From the NCBI RefSeq assembly GCF_051020975.1, contig NC_135037.1, positions 7,812,001 through 7,876,000 on the forward strand: a stretch of 64,000 bases of DNA. Direction: 5' to 3'. The stretch comes from Osmia lignaria lignaria. Taxonomy: Eukaryota > Arthropoda > Insecta > Hymenoptera > Megachilidae. Position 1 is the stretch's first letter. Each line of letters starts with the position of its first letter. The translations under genes were made by a program, and so were the position numbers. The notes under the pieces were generated by a model. The model was given only the letters and a program-made list of their open reading frames with translations, was not told the DNA's origin and ran no database searches. This document shows, in pieces, positions 50,101 through 63,067 of the stretch.

Positions 50101-52868
50101 TTTACTTTTAAAAATTAGAATATAAAATTGAAAGTGAAGCCTATAATTTCTAAAAGAAAGCTCAAGTTTTTATTGAATCATTACCTAAGAAAAAATTCTC
50201 CAATTTGATTTATTTTAAAATACTTTCAAATGGTGGAGCTCTCAGAAGCCCCGTAAAAAATCTGTCCAACATCCTTGATTTCTTTCAGATCATTTCCCAC
50301 CAGAATTCCCGTCATTGTAATAAAATGAACGACGATGAAACGTTCCCTGGTGGAGCCAAGGATCCCATCGAACCGAGGCTTGAAAAGCCGATCGACCGAG
50401 AACGATTCGCACGATACACTCGTTCCCAGTCACGATTCAGCAGAATATCAAATTGCTGACTGTTACACCAGCCTGTTTCCTGTTTCTGTCCCCGATCTAT
50501 CGCGGTTTGATCCCGACATACAGCCTCGTTTCCATGTTTACGCCGGTTTCTACCCGTCTGGTGTACCTCCTTTGTCAACCGGTGTCGTATATCCAGACGA
50601 TTATACGTCATAATTTCTGCTTAATTGACTAATAATCCAATTAAACTGAACATTCTGCACAATAACGACTGTTGCAACGGCTATTTGTTAGGATTAACAG
50701 GATATCAGGTTATTAGAGAAAGGGAAGGGTCACTTGATCTCTCCGTTAGTAGGTATTTTCATCTCATTTCGTCAGCGCGTCAATTTAAACCGAGAGGATC
50801 AGATGGTGGAATGTTTTAATTAAAACTGGTTGTTTCGGTCACGTACGGTTTTGCAGGAAATTTTTGACCAATAACGAACATTTTTGCAGCTTTTGCACAA
50901 TTTGAATTTCCTATTTAATTGGGGGATTACGGATTTACGCATGAGATGCAACAATTGGAGGGTAGGATTTTTCAGTGATTCAATTAATTCGATTAATTCA
51001 ATCGTTACACTCACCTTGGCGCGTTTGCTGTACTTCAGGTATTGATAATGATGATTGTCGTAATTGAAGACGCGAGGGGTAAGCGTGATGTCACGATTCC
51101 TCATCTTCCCTGTCAAGGACTTTTGCCGTTGCATTTGCATCTTTTTGTTGTGCGCTCTTAAATCCGCCGCTGAAACATTCGTTTCAACGTTAATTAGCAG
51201 AGGTTTCATTTTCGAAAGGTAAACTCTATCCTCGAGATTAGAATTTTTAACGACAATTGTGTTGCAACAATTCCAATTTTACTCAGTGTTTATAATGAAA
51301 ATATTGTCAGCTACTTCGCGGAGAGACGCAAAATTGGGGAGTTTCATGAAATTAGAAACTTTCCGTAAATGGGAGAAGCCAACACTGGAGAAAGTTATGC
51401 CGAAGGAACATGCTTTTAGCTTGATAGAAGTTGGTCTACAAGCGAATTGCACTTTAATCAACTAATAAGTAGATTGCAGAAGTTTAGGCAAATATTATAC
51501 ATAATGCGATATTTTCCCTTTTGAATAGCTTATTTTATTTTCAATCCGCGTTGCCGAAGATTGTCACGTTAACGTGGTCGAAAATTGAACGAGAAACTCG
51601 ACGAGTAGCTCATTAACCGGAGCGCAAACAAACCGACCGAAATTAGCATTCGCGTTCGCTGCGAACCGACAGCTTTTTCGATGATTTTTAAACAAACGCG
51701 TCGACGTCTCATCCCCCGCTCTTTCACGATAAAACACGACCGTCGACGTTTACACGGACATTTCCGAATATTTTATGCGCTCTTCTGGTTGTGATTTTTA
51801 TTAATTGCTCCGAGTTTATTTGGACTAAACTGACAATGCTGTTTCGCGTGTTTATTTCGAAAAACGAAAGAACTTTAATTGAGAGGTGTTTCTTTTTTTC
51901 TTTTTAAATAACAGTATCGAACGGGTTCAATAACATTTATATTTTTATAATAATTGAGAACATGTATCATAAGATAAGACGTAAATATACGTCGGGGGTG
52001 TTCAAAGGGTTAATTTCATCAGCTCATCAGCGTTTCAGAGATGAATTAATGATTCAACGCGATTCAAAGCGTCGATACCGAATCGAAGGTGTTCAATGAA
52101 TTCCTTTCTTGACCCAGTCAAGTTTTTCCCGTTTCTTTAATCGGGTCAGACACGCATTCGCGACCGTTTAATCACTTTAACGAACCGTTCGTAATCCGGA
52201 ATTCAGGCGAGCATTTTCTCTGTACTTTACACGTGGAATTAATTCGTTAGTTTATTCATAGACGGCCGTGTGTAGTTGGTTTAACAATGGAGCCGTGTTT
52301 GCGCCTCTCCGCCAGGACCCAGGGACAAGCACACCCTCCATGAATATTCATAATTGCCTGTTAGAACAATAATGTCGCTGTTAAAGCGTATGAAGGTGCA
52401 CGTCTCGTGTCTACGTCTCGTATGTCGAGGGAAGAATAATTCAAATGGTATAATATAAATATATTTTACAAAATATTCGACATAGTAAGTTTGTAATTTC
52501 CCTATAATAGAATTTCAAGGATTTTTAGATAAATAATTTGGAAAATCTGTAACTTCGAGATTTTGTCTTGTTTTAAATTGATACGCACTATAAGCTTGCA
52601 GCGCGCCTTTTGTACACCCCCCCTAATAATTTAATTGAAGGCTTGAAATAAAACGTGGTAAGGTAAGGTTTATGGACATAATTTTTTCATCGACTGTACA
52701 CGCGATTCCAGATGATTCTTACCTTTGCAGGCGCAAAAGCCTTTACAGGCAATGCGAACTGACGTGTGGTGGATGCAATTGTGGTACTCGAGCCGGCATG
52801 GGGAACTGTACGTGCGATTATCGCTTCCGCAAAGGAACGTCGGCTTCACCACAGGACATTCTTGACAT
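41177..52868 (-). CDS. Cow: Testican / Carrier of Wingless (N-terminal exon missing)
   Basis: Minus-strand exons 52868-52723, 51169-51015, 43321-43105, 42314-42155, 41609-41383 and 41307-41177 join in phase. In order they encode a Kazal-like follistatin module (CQECPVVKPTFLCGSDNRTY, YHNCIHHTSVRIACKG), a linker (LTPRVFNYDNHHYQYLKYS), the SPARC extracellular calcium-binding domain (RLLDWFSVVMADSKHR; EF-hand LDSDNDGRLSLSEL; second loop DTDGDIFVSGPEW), a thyroglobulin type-1 domain (RALGLCWCVDPHG) and an acidic tail (DLDDDEDGGTDSAQD) ending in TAG. This is the testican layout. Drosophila Cow is a secreted heparan-sulfate proteoglycan that binds Wingless and aids its extracellular spread. The frame enters at a split codon, so signal peptide and N-terminus lie upstream and were not found to 64000. 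Introns are long (7.7 kb, 1.6 kb), unlike its neighbours. Confidence 0.92.
43740..43855. repeat. Degenerate short tandem repeat (TTTTAGAATT-like)
   Basis: About ten imperfect units of 10-12 bases around GAATTTTAGAATTTT follow one another here. A weaker relative lies at 49005-49100. Low-complexity intronic DNA. Confidence 0.6.
49483..49929. mobile_element. Mariner-like foldback MITE
   Basis: The 447-bp element begins CAGGGTGTCTCAGCATCGG and ends with the inverted form CCGATGCTGGGACACCCTA, flanked by TA at both sides (49481-49482, 49930-49931). The inverted arms run about 145 bases each (to about 49629 and from about 49786), so the element can fold almost completely. TA target duplication and CAGGGTGTC-type ends are those of mariner/Tc1 derivatives. 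No transposase. Confidence 0.8.
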
Positions 52869-54769
52869 CTGCAACAAAAGGAAACGCGAGAGTCGTTAGA
52901 TGAAACTGTTCCCCGAGCAACACTTTAATTGCTGAACCGCATTGCGATGCAGCTTCGTTCCATTTTCTCTTGCTGTCATTTTATTCTGTCACAAAGTAGA
53001 CATACCGTACATTCAATTAATGGAATATCGTTTTTTAAGGGATGCATTTAATCATCCTCATCTTGGATGTCTCAAAATTGTTTTTTTTCTTTTAAACATT
53101 TTTAATTAGTTTAATTAGCAATTTCATCGATGATAACCTTGGATTAATTATGATCTAGGCCTCTAAAATATATTACACAGTGGTACTTTGGTTTATTTAT
53201 TATTAAACATTTTAAACGAAAGGAAAAGAATGCCTAGAAATAAAAAAGATTCCAAAAAAGATTACAAAACAATTTAACAAAAACTTCGTTTAACAAGGTT
53301 TTCATTTAAGAATTAAGAATTTTTATGTAAAATCGTCAATTTATGCGAGTGGCTCTAATAATTTGATCACCCACTGTAGTCCCCATCTACTTAAATTTTA
53401 ATTATTTTTTTAACACTCGTTTAAACAGTAGCTGTGCATTTAGTGGCGTGTTAATATCGCTCTCGCCTGAAATTTTATTCCAGTCTTTCTGTCAGGAAAA
53501 GTAGTGGAATTTCCGGAACACAAGAGAGTTGCATAATCGTTAAGCACTGCATCGTCATAACATGAAATTACCAGGTTGTAAGGTTGCCACCGCCGACAAT
53601 GTTGCGAGCCGTGAAAAGGCTGGTGCCCCGTAAACTGAAATACTATTATAATACGTTTAGCACGCCCGGCCATGTTAATTATAATTTTATAATATTACTT
53701 CCTGTTCCATTATACGGGGGCATTAAATTTTGTTGCTTGGAATTTCCTTGGAACACCGCTGTGAAAACTGTTCTTGGAAGAAAATGGAAAATCCAATACG
53801 AACACGTGTTGATTATTTAGTATTTTAATCGAGGAGAAAATGAATTTTATTAAGTAATTTATTAAGTAATTTTAGTAAGAATTCTAATTTTTGTATTCTT
53901 TAATTACGAATTTTCAACAAAATCGAGCCACAATTTCATCTTTATTCTCATGAAAATCAATAAATCCTACTTCTATATAAAAATTGCATTTTAATCATCG
54001 CATAAAATCTAATGTAAAAGCAATTAACAGGAAGGAAGTAATTTTTCTCGTAACAAGGAAGAACAAAAACCGAGCAGGTGATGCATTTAATCGATCGCCA
54101 ATCCCGTCGTTCCATCGAACAACGCAAATTGCACGGTAGCAATATAATCGAATCGATGCGCGAATTAATTCGTTCCCGGGGCAAGTATCGTCGTACGAGA
54201 TTACGTAGCAAATCGACTCCGACGTTATCGACGAGCCGCCCCGTATAATTGATAGTTAATAATTCGGCAGATGGTCTTGTTTTAAACGGACGATCCGTGG
54301 ATATTAAAAGTGTCGAGGCAAGCTTGCTTGCTGCCTTCCAGTTTCGTTCTCGTTAGAAAAATCGTTAACGGTTACGTTGCAGCCTCGTTGCTTCCTCCAT
54401 TCGTGCTGTTTAAGCAAGGAAACGAGCGTGCACCGTTGCTTAACGAGCTATTCTTTATACACTGCGACCACGTTACCTTCGTGCATACCACTCGTCATCG
54501 ACCCTGATGTAACTCTTGTAATTTTCCGTCGTCAACCATGATTTTCTTCTTTTTTCATTCGAATCAATTTCAGAAAATAAATTACAAATCATTCGAAATA
54601 AATTTCCCTGAGAAAATTTTCTTAATTTTTTGTAAAATTTAAATATGTTAGGTATAATCATTTGCTTGCTATATGTTTTCAATTGTGATTCAACGTTATC
54701 GAGTTTCCTTCAACAGTCTAATTTCAAGTAGCTCTGAATGTCGGATATTTCAGGATCGTTCACTTTCTC

Positions 54770-54965
54770 GATTGGAAAATTACTGATTATGAGTTTCACC
54801 GGTGAAATACTATCGGTATCGAGTTTTACGGTTGATCGACGGTTATTATTGAGCTCTACTACTTGGTGATTATCGGTATCAGGTTCCACCGTTCACAGAG
54901 GTCAACATCGAGTTTCGTGGCTCACCAATATTGAGTTTTACAGCTGAGAGATCATTAGCTAGTAT
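54770..54965. repeat. Degenerate minisatellite (GAGTTTYAC units)
   Basis: Units of roughly 30-40 bases containing ATCGAGTTTTACGGTTGA or a variant (TATGAGTTTCACCGGTGA, CATCGAGTTTCGTGGCT, TATTGAGTTTTACAGCTGA) repeat about six times. Confidence 0.6.
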
Positions 54966-55929
54966 GGTGTTGCATTTCGCTATTCGAACCTTATTGGATT
55001 TCAAATTTGACTCCGAAGTCAACATCCATTTCTATTAGTTAACCACTTAAAGACGACAATAGCGAAGAATAATTTCATTAGTGATCAGGTAAAATTGGCG
55101 AAATTCTAAAGTTTATTTATATATTTTATAAGCTCCATAGAAACGTACTTTGGAAAAGTTATTCCTTGCCAGGGAGATTGAAAATTGGCCAACTTCTCCA
55201 TTCACCGGATACAAACGTAGTATTAAATTTTCCCGCAGCAATGGTACGTATATACCTGAAGTTAAGAAGCGAAAGTGGCAATTCGTTGAGGAGGAAAGGT
55301 AGAAAGCAAGAAGCCGCAGGGAGTCGACCGTTAGGAAGCCAAGGTAGACGAGCCTCTGTCTTGATAAAGGAGTTAAACCAGCTTAATTACTGCGTTATTC
55401 GGTCCAAACTAATTACGCGTTTGCCGACGACCACGAATTCCTGGCCACGAAGCACAATCTACCGGCGGCATTCTCCTCGAATCCACAGAGGGGCTCAACC
55501 CTCTCGCGAACGGGAAACCTTCTTTATTATGGCCACGGTTGCTTCAGTTGTAACCGTGTTCATAATTCCGCGCAACCCGTTTACGACGGCTTCGTGCTAC
55601 AACTGTTGATTCGTCAGAAGCGACGACTTCAGCTTCAGCTTTCAACTAAAGGAGCTAGCACTCCTGAGAAACTGGCTATCTACTCTGAATTAATGTACCC
55701 AGGCGGACTAAACCTTAACCCAAATCTAACCTAGATCTGTTTCGTTTAATCCTCGGTTGGGTAGATGGTCTTCTGTGACCATTATTTCGTTTGAGTACCA
55801 TTTTGTCGAATTGCTAGGTAAAGAGATAAAATTTCAAATAATTATATAACCACCGATTAAAAATTTAGAGGATCATTATGGTTTTCTTAATTAAAATGAA
55901 AATTAATACAGAGTGAATAATTCTGATTT

Positions 55930-56345
55930 CATTCGTGTCTCACTGTTTCACTTGTCTGACCACATACGAAACTATTCCATTAGTCTGACCATTTATAACA
56001 ATATACCACTTCTCTGATCACGTACTGTTCTATTTCCCTTGTCTGGCCATCTATGCTCCTATTTTACTTGCTCTAATTGTCTGGGGCCCAATTCTCCTTG
56101 TCTGACCAGCAATAACCACAATCCATTCGTCTAACCATGGATAATACAATCCCATAACGCTTGCCTGACACTATACGATCTCATTCTATTTGTCTGATCA
56201 TTTATAGCAACGTACCACTTACTGCACTACTTATGATCCTATTCCACTTGTCTGATCACGCACTGGTCTATTCTACTTGTTTATCTATTTACTTTCACGT
56301 ACCACTTTTCTGACTATTTACTGTTTTATTTCTACTAGTTTGATT
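55930..56345. repeat. Degenerate minisatellite (CTTGTCTGACCA units)
   Basis: About ten irregular units of 35-45 bases centred on CACTTGTCTGACCATTTAT lie in a row. The same motif reappears at 58875-58930, 62600-62720 and 63070-63130, so the family is spread over 7 kb. Confidence 0.65.
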
Positions 56346-57554
56346 TCCTGGAATATTAACTTCTTGTTCTGAATCTACCATGAAAATTGTACACGAAGGA
56401 AATAGTAATAATAAATAACGAATGTTTTCCGTATCTCTGAGTCCACATACGAGCTTACATTGCAAATGTAACAAATTTACGATGCTATTTTCTTAAAACA
56501 GTTTCCCGGGAAGTTCGAAGAGATATGGTTGGTTTCGAAAGCAAATTTTCCTTCACCATCAAAAGGAACAGGAAAATATATGTAAACGATCGTGCTTCGT
56601 TCGCTGTTTTTCAAAATATTCTACGGCTAAGAATGAACTTCAATTCTGAATTTCAAATTTTCAAGCAGGATTACCATTTAAATTTACCGAACAGAAGGGA
56701 GGAAGTACGAAAGTGAATCAACAAAGTTTGAAGCTACTTACGAAGATACCCTAGAGAAGTAATTTCTTTATTGTAGTTTGCTCTGTGTTACAGAACAACA
56801 TCGCGTTTTTATCATTGCAAGAAGCGGAATGTTTTCAGACGTTTGCGCTTTAGAGTGCTCGCTAGTTCTGAGATCCTCTTTGAGGTCCGTCGCTTCGAGG
56901 TCGACGATTGCCAGAATCCGCCGTTGGTTTGTGATGCGAGAAGCGCATTATGAGATCCGCTTCGCAATATATGGAGTGAATTTGCGCGTCACGGTTACAC
57001 GTATCAACGTTTCATAAAGTTACACCGGCGAAATTCATGAATAACCTAACGCAACCTATGACGTTCGCTGTAAAACCAATCCTGCATCAAAGAAGATACT
57101 GTTGATTGGACCAAAGTTTATTCCTTAAATTTTGTAACTTTGAAAATAGAAGGAAAGATACAACAACGTGAAACAGTACAAAAGTAAAATGACGTGTTTG
57201 AATTCGCCCTTTAATTTCGTTCTTTTATATCCGGGGCTAACCAGTTTCAGGCCCGTGAGAAGCTTCGAACTTCGGTCAGGTGCTATCGCCATTCCCCGAC
57301 GTCGAGAGAAACTTTTATACCGAGCACTGTCGGATTTTCAAACCTTTTCGCGACCTTTTGCTAGGAAATTTTCATGCCAGAGCAAATGTTGTTTCGCTTG
57401 AAATGCTCCGACCAACGTGAAACTCTTTTATTCCTTCTCGGAACTTAACCGAAATGTGACACGAAACTACACCAATAATATCTGTAAACCACTTTATATA
57501 TAATTTTATTTCAAAACATGCCATTTTTATTTTAATCGAATATATGCGTTTTAA

Positions 57555-58024
57555 CCCTTAACGTACCAAGCCTAGGTCGTCAACGTTGTTTACCAAGCGG
57601 GGTCTTCGGAGGGCCCCATGGTATTTTTAAAATTTCTTAATATTTTAGTATATATAAAAATATATTTAAGTTAAATAAGCATTGCGGCCCTAAAGATAGC
57701 AGCTCCCTTTTATTTCGAAGTCAAGAGAACCGTCTGGTCATAAATGGACGGGCCCGCGCTCACCTCCACATTATTATGTCAAGAAATAAATCAATCCAAA
57801 TATGTAACGTAATATACCAATCGGGGCTCTGCCGGAACCCCAAGTGCGTTTTTATTTTTCTTTATATTTTTAAGGGAACGTATTATAGGTCTAATTATGT
57901 AATATTTATCTTAAGGATCCGGGACACATAAAAATCTAGAATAAATTTGTTCGTATAGTTACGGCAGAATCACCAAAAATCATTCTCTGGGGTCTTTCGA
58001 GGACCCCCCTTGGTATGTTAAGGG
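57555..58024. mobile_element. piggyBac-like non-autonomous element
   Basis: A 470-bp element bounded by TTAA at 57551-57554 and 58025-58028. Its ends are inverted: CCCTTAACGTACCAAG at left, CTTGGTATGTTAAGGG at right. The TTAA target and CCC start are diagnostic of the piggyBac superfamily. Three related hairpin motifs ACCAA-N-GGGG...CCCC lie at 57592-57617, 57816-57841 and (inverted) 57989-58014. No transposase frame remains. Confidence 0.85.
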
Positions 58025-61000
58025 TTAAATATATTTTGCATTTCACTGTGTTAATAACCGAGTGTAGTTCGCTCAGATTTATTAAAAATTCTTCGTTCAG
58101 CTTGCCTGTTTCGTTTTCATCCAATTCGTATTCAAATTCAAGAAACTCACGAAAATGCAACTTCTGAAATTACAACAGTACCATTCGCTCGGAACGAGTC
58201 AGGATCGCGTGCCATGTTTACTGTCCGGTAAAACAATGCGTTCTCCTAGGAACACATGAAATTTATTCATTGCCTCGAAACTGGAACAATGTACTACGAC
58301 GGTTCTTATCGCGATTCACGATTTTTCGTTTTCGTTATTTCGTTTCGGCTCGATTCGTATCGGTTATAGTTACGATTGGACGCGTCGCGACGACGACGTC
58401 GTTGTTCCGTCGTAGAGTTTTTCGAAGGTTGCCTCCGGAACTTTTGATTTACGCGAACTCGATGGAATTCCATGAATGCGAAATGTAATCCTCTGACTCC
58501 CCTCCCTCTACCATGCGTTTATCTTTCGACCCACGGTCTCTATATATTTCTGCTCGCCGGCCGTTCGCTGAAACTTCGGCTTTCAGTTGGTCCAGCTTCT
58601 GGTAACAAACGACATCACCTGCTCATAGAGAAATTTTTCCGAAATTGCTCTCGTCGTGCAAGGAATAACGGTTCTAGTTGAAAGAGGAACGTGTAAAGGA
58701 CTTACATGATGTCGTTTTATTTAACATATTCATTACTACATTTTGTCATAAAATTTATAAAATAAGATAATATTATAATCTGAAACTACGCTATTTTATA
58801 AGAAGAAAAGAAATAGGTAATCATTAGAATCTGGTTTGTTCTAAATTTTATATTCGCTCCTTTCCGAACAAACACATCCCTATACTACTACTGACTAGCC
58901 CCATGTCTGACCATTTACGCTCCTCTACTACTGCCGCAACCTCTACTTAATCACACACGATCGCACCGAAAAAGTGTAATTCATTTTTCTGTTTTATTTC
59001 CAGTGACAGATTCAAAACACATATGCCATTAAGAAAAATATAAATTGATTAATAAAAAATTGTATACGTATGTCTGAAGCAATTTATTGCCGGCTCCAAA
59101 TTTTTCCGGGAGAAAATAAGTATAAAAAATGGAAACTGCTGAAAAAAAATCGGAGCTGCGGATAAAAAAATATAATTTTTACAAACATGCACCGTGATAC
59201 TGATAGGATGCAGTTGCGCTTGCGTATTATCGCTGTAACGTTAACAAATATTTGGTTTCTCGCAACAAACAATGCACCGGTATTTTTTGCCAGCCGTATT
59301 TCGTACAATGAGAAATTCCTGTAACACGAACCACATTTGTCATATTCTAATGACTCTACCACAAATTACGTAACTCGAATAAGCTTCAAAACCCTTTCTC
59401 TGTCAGAATTTTTTTGTTCAAATCAAAACAATAGGTAAATGAGAAACAAATAAATCAGGATATCCATATCGCATTCGTGAGCAATTACAAACCCCTTCTG
59501 GTTATGAAGTACCGTGCATTTTTTGTGAAACAAAACCATGCGAATAGGACGTAATCCCTCAGTTATTAAAGAGTGATCGATCAATTTCCCAAGAATTTCA
59601 TCAACGATGATCCGCGATAATTGAAAAGCGAGCGGTGTCGCGGACGAGACGAGGCAAGAAGCGGAATCGCGAGTTGGCTCGGGCCGGATGTTGGTGGACG
59701 CGGGACGAAAGAGCAAACACGAAACAGGGGAAAAGGGCATAGGGAGAAGGGAGAAGTTTTAATTCGCAAAGTGCCGCCGCGTAGGTACTGTTAATTAGAA
59801 GTAAACAGCGTCGGCCTGGTGTGCGGTTCAAATGAAAAAATACTCGCCACCTACACTCGACTTTTTTTCTTCTATGTTTTTGATCCGTTTATTGGTTGGT
59901 TCTGATCTTCTATGCTTGGCAAAACTACCGATTTCCTATGGACTAAACGTTCGGCTATGTATTTGAAATTTCTGTAATTCTTGATTTATTCCGTAGCAGC
60001 AATAATCTGCCACCACGTCCCTGCATAGTTAGTAAGATTGCGAGTGAGGAATGTATGATTGCGGGATGTTTGGACGAGTGAAATTGAATCTGCACGATTG
60101 TGGCGTGGGTGTGGAGAGAATGAGTTCGAGTTTCGCGTAGGGTGTGGTCTGGTTCTGGGAATGACTGTCGATGGATGTCTGTACAGAGCGAAAGGAATCG
60201 GAGAGAAAGAAGAAAGAGTATTTGGGAGAAAGCGTCAGCGTGTGAAAGGGTATGAACTGAGAGTTGCATTTGAGAAGCCACGGTGAGCGGACCTAAATAA
60301 AAAGAAGTAAAACCTACGAAGTTTCGTCAATTCTATCGACCATCCTCCCACACTTTACCACAATTCTATCCAATTTTGAACATGATGCGGTTACTAAGAG
60401 CTTTGAGAAAGAATGAATTTCCATTTAAAAATGAAGTACATTCCTTTTTCTCTTTACAAGCTGCTGTAAATTCTTTTGTAAAATTTGTTGTATTTAATTC
60501 TACTCGTTTCACGTGTCTGATCATATGCGAACATCATTCTACCTGGGTTACAGGTTACCGTACCAAGCAGTTATTTATGCGAAAAGTTTCGTTCGAATAG
60601 GTGAATTGGAGCTTGCAAATTACCATATCAGCCATCCTGTATTTGCAACTAAAGTAGAGGGCGTTGTCAGTGCAAATTACAAGTACAACCTGTTACCTGA
60701 ACGGTATGTCTGGCAATTTTCTTGCAGTTAACCGGATAATATACTGTCTACTGAAATATAATACGACTGCATTAATGTAAAAATATCAAAAGAGATCAGT
60801 GATCAGAAATGTTATTTCGAGAAGATTTTAGGGAACATTTAGATCCGGTGGTTGAAGATTCGAAGGGTAGCTAACGACTCTCTCAAAATAATCCCCTTAC
60901 TTTTCCCTCGATTTAGGAAAGTAGTATTTCAGAAGAAAGTAGAAAATGCTATTTTCTTCTTGTAGCAATTACCACCGGGCTGGAGTAGCTCTGGATTCTA

Positions 61001-62170
61001 GTGGATAAATGCCAAGCTCGTGTAAAATTTAAACGCAGTTAGCCCGATTTCAACTTTAATTGTAACACGCCTTTAGGGAAATAGAAATTGCTTTTTATAT
61101 CAGGTCATCTCCGAAATATCTAATATCATTCATTCATTAATTCGATGAGTGGTGAAAAATTAACATTTGAAAAATTGTCAATTCTTTCTCATCTAAACGT
61201 GAATCGAAAGTTTACTCATGTTCGACCTTAGAATTTCACGTTTTATCGCGGGACTGTGTTTTCAATTTTTGGTAGAAAACAAAGGCAGGGACGTAGCCCG
61301 AACGTGGCGGAGAAAAATGAAAAGTCTGCTTCAATTTATTTCTTGTTCGTCCCACGGAATATTCTAGCCTGCAAATGGAACAACCGTGAGAAAAAAAGTA
61401 TAATTAGAATTTCAACAATATCGGTCGGTGTGGACGAATGAATATCAACGAGAACGGTGCGCGATGAAAATAAACATTTGTTTCGTTTTTTTCTCTCTGC
61501 TATTTAGAAATGATTTATGTGGATTGGCCAATTTGATCTATCTAAGGCAATGCTAGATATATTGACCGTGGTAAATTTACAAACTGTTAACTAGACTGTA
61601 CCTTGATTTATATATTTGCAACTTATATTTGTGAGATTAATGAATTATAAATAGAGCAGAATAAATACGGTTAATTAATGAAACAGATGTTTACTGATAT
61701 TTTCACCTTATTTGAGATAAATAAATAGTAAAATTTCAGGTGATATTTTCAATTCCCAAAAGTAATATAAAATAATTTAAATAAGATAAACCAGGATTGA
61801 CAGATCATTAAACAATGCTCGTTAAATGGTGTAGACCACATTAACTTGTGTAAAACAGGAGGGGTTGAGTAACACGGCCGCAAAATACATTCAGAGACCA
61901 CCAGTCTATTTCAGCCGGAATTGCACGGAACGGCATTCATTTCGGCGTCCGGTTAGAGATACACACGCTTCGAGCAGCCTAATTCCGCGAGCCGAGCGAT
62001 AGGTACACAGAGTACGGCAAAGGGCAGCAAGGAATCCAATCGGATAGACTAATTCACCGGGGCTTGCTTCGTCGATGCGTTTCCATACTCGTTCACATCG
62101 ACACCCGAGCGTGACGCGTCCACACACGGACACGCGACACTTAACGAAATGAGGCGGATGTTGATCCTGC

Positions 62171-62485
62171 CCTGCTGTAATTCTTTTTAAATCCTTGTCC
62201 ATTTCTTTTACACTTTTTACAATTAAGGAGGATTAAAATAGCTTCATTTTTAATTATAATACATCCATATATTTTTTATCCAACTGATGATGTGAAAAAT
62301 GAAAATAACTGATCAATTTTTAAATGATCAGTCCTGCTGTAATTCTTTTTAAATCATTGCTCTTTTTCTTCACACTTTTTACAATTAAGGAGGATTAAAA
62401 TAGCTTCATTTTTAATTATAATACACCCATGTATTTTTTATCAAACTGATGATGTGAAAAATGAAAATAACTGATCAATTTTTAA
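62171..62485. repeat. Tandem duplication, 162-bp unit
   Basis: Two adjacent copies (62171-62332, 62333-62485) share CCTGCTGTAATTCTTTTTAA, TTACAATTAAGGAGGATTAA and TGATGATGTGAAAAATGAAA with few differences. Likely a recent local duplication of AT-rich DNA. Confidence 0.85.
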
Positions 62486-62810
62486 TTTGACTAATAAAGC
62501 TGTAAAATTACTTTTATAGATTAATAACAGAAATTACGTTATAAGTTTAAATAAGGAAAAGTATTTATTTCACCTCCTTGAAAGAACTCCTATTACTGCA
62601 TATTATCACTTTTCTGACTATTTATAATGCTATACTACTTATACTGACGATATATGATCCTATTTCACTGGTTAGACCGTCTACGACTGATTATGACTAT
62701 TCATGATTGTCACGTAGCCAACCCTTTGCACGACAAGTTGCCGTAGCAGCAATACATGTCCAAGGAACCGTAACTTGCCGAAATTTAGTTTATTATCTAT
62801 CATCTCTCAT

Positions 62811-63067
62811 AGAGAGATGAGAAGTTGAAGAGCGGGATGGCACAGATTTGTCCCCACGTTTGATTCTCGCGTTCAGAGTTCGTCGCAACGCTGACTTCGT
62901 ACCATCTCGCTTTGTCATTTTTCTTCTTTGTCCGGCGACGCGATTAGTGTGTAATCGCATCGGCCAATAGCGCGCGATAATCTAGAACGCATGCGCGTGA
63001 GGCGTGACTTATCGACGACGACCAATCGTACCCGCATTCCTTAAACTCGTCAACTTCTCATCTCCCT
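62811..63067. mobile_element. Short inverted-repeat element, GC-richer interior
   Basis: The ends AGAGAGATGAGAAGTTGA (62811-62828) and TCAACTTCTCATCTCCCT (63050-63067) are inverted copies. The 257-bp unit is much richer in GC than its flanks and contains CGCATGCGCG. Part of the interior (around 62856-62890) resembles 11844-11880. No clear target duplication, so superfamily unassigned. Confidence 0.55.

Larger units (their letters stand above)
43322..51014. other. Large intron of the testican gene
   Basis: No additional exon could be fitted between the linker and calcium-binding exons, whose phases match directly. It contains AT-rich degenerate tandem motifs (43740-43855, 49005-49100), a mariner-like foldback (49483-49929) and several GC-richer, unusually ordered stretches that may be regulatory. 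Confidence 0.6.

Noticed and set aside
55166..55609. 147-residue plus-strand open frame
   Set aside because: No domain, low-complexity basic composition and no splice or promoter context; likely chance in a GC-richer stretch.
61906..62202. Cysteine-containing minus-strand frame considered as the missing testican N-terminus
   Set aside because: No signal peptide, no donor of the needed phase and no similarity to testican N-termini.
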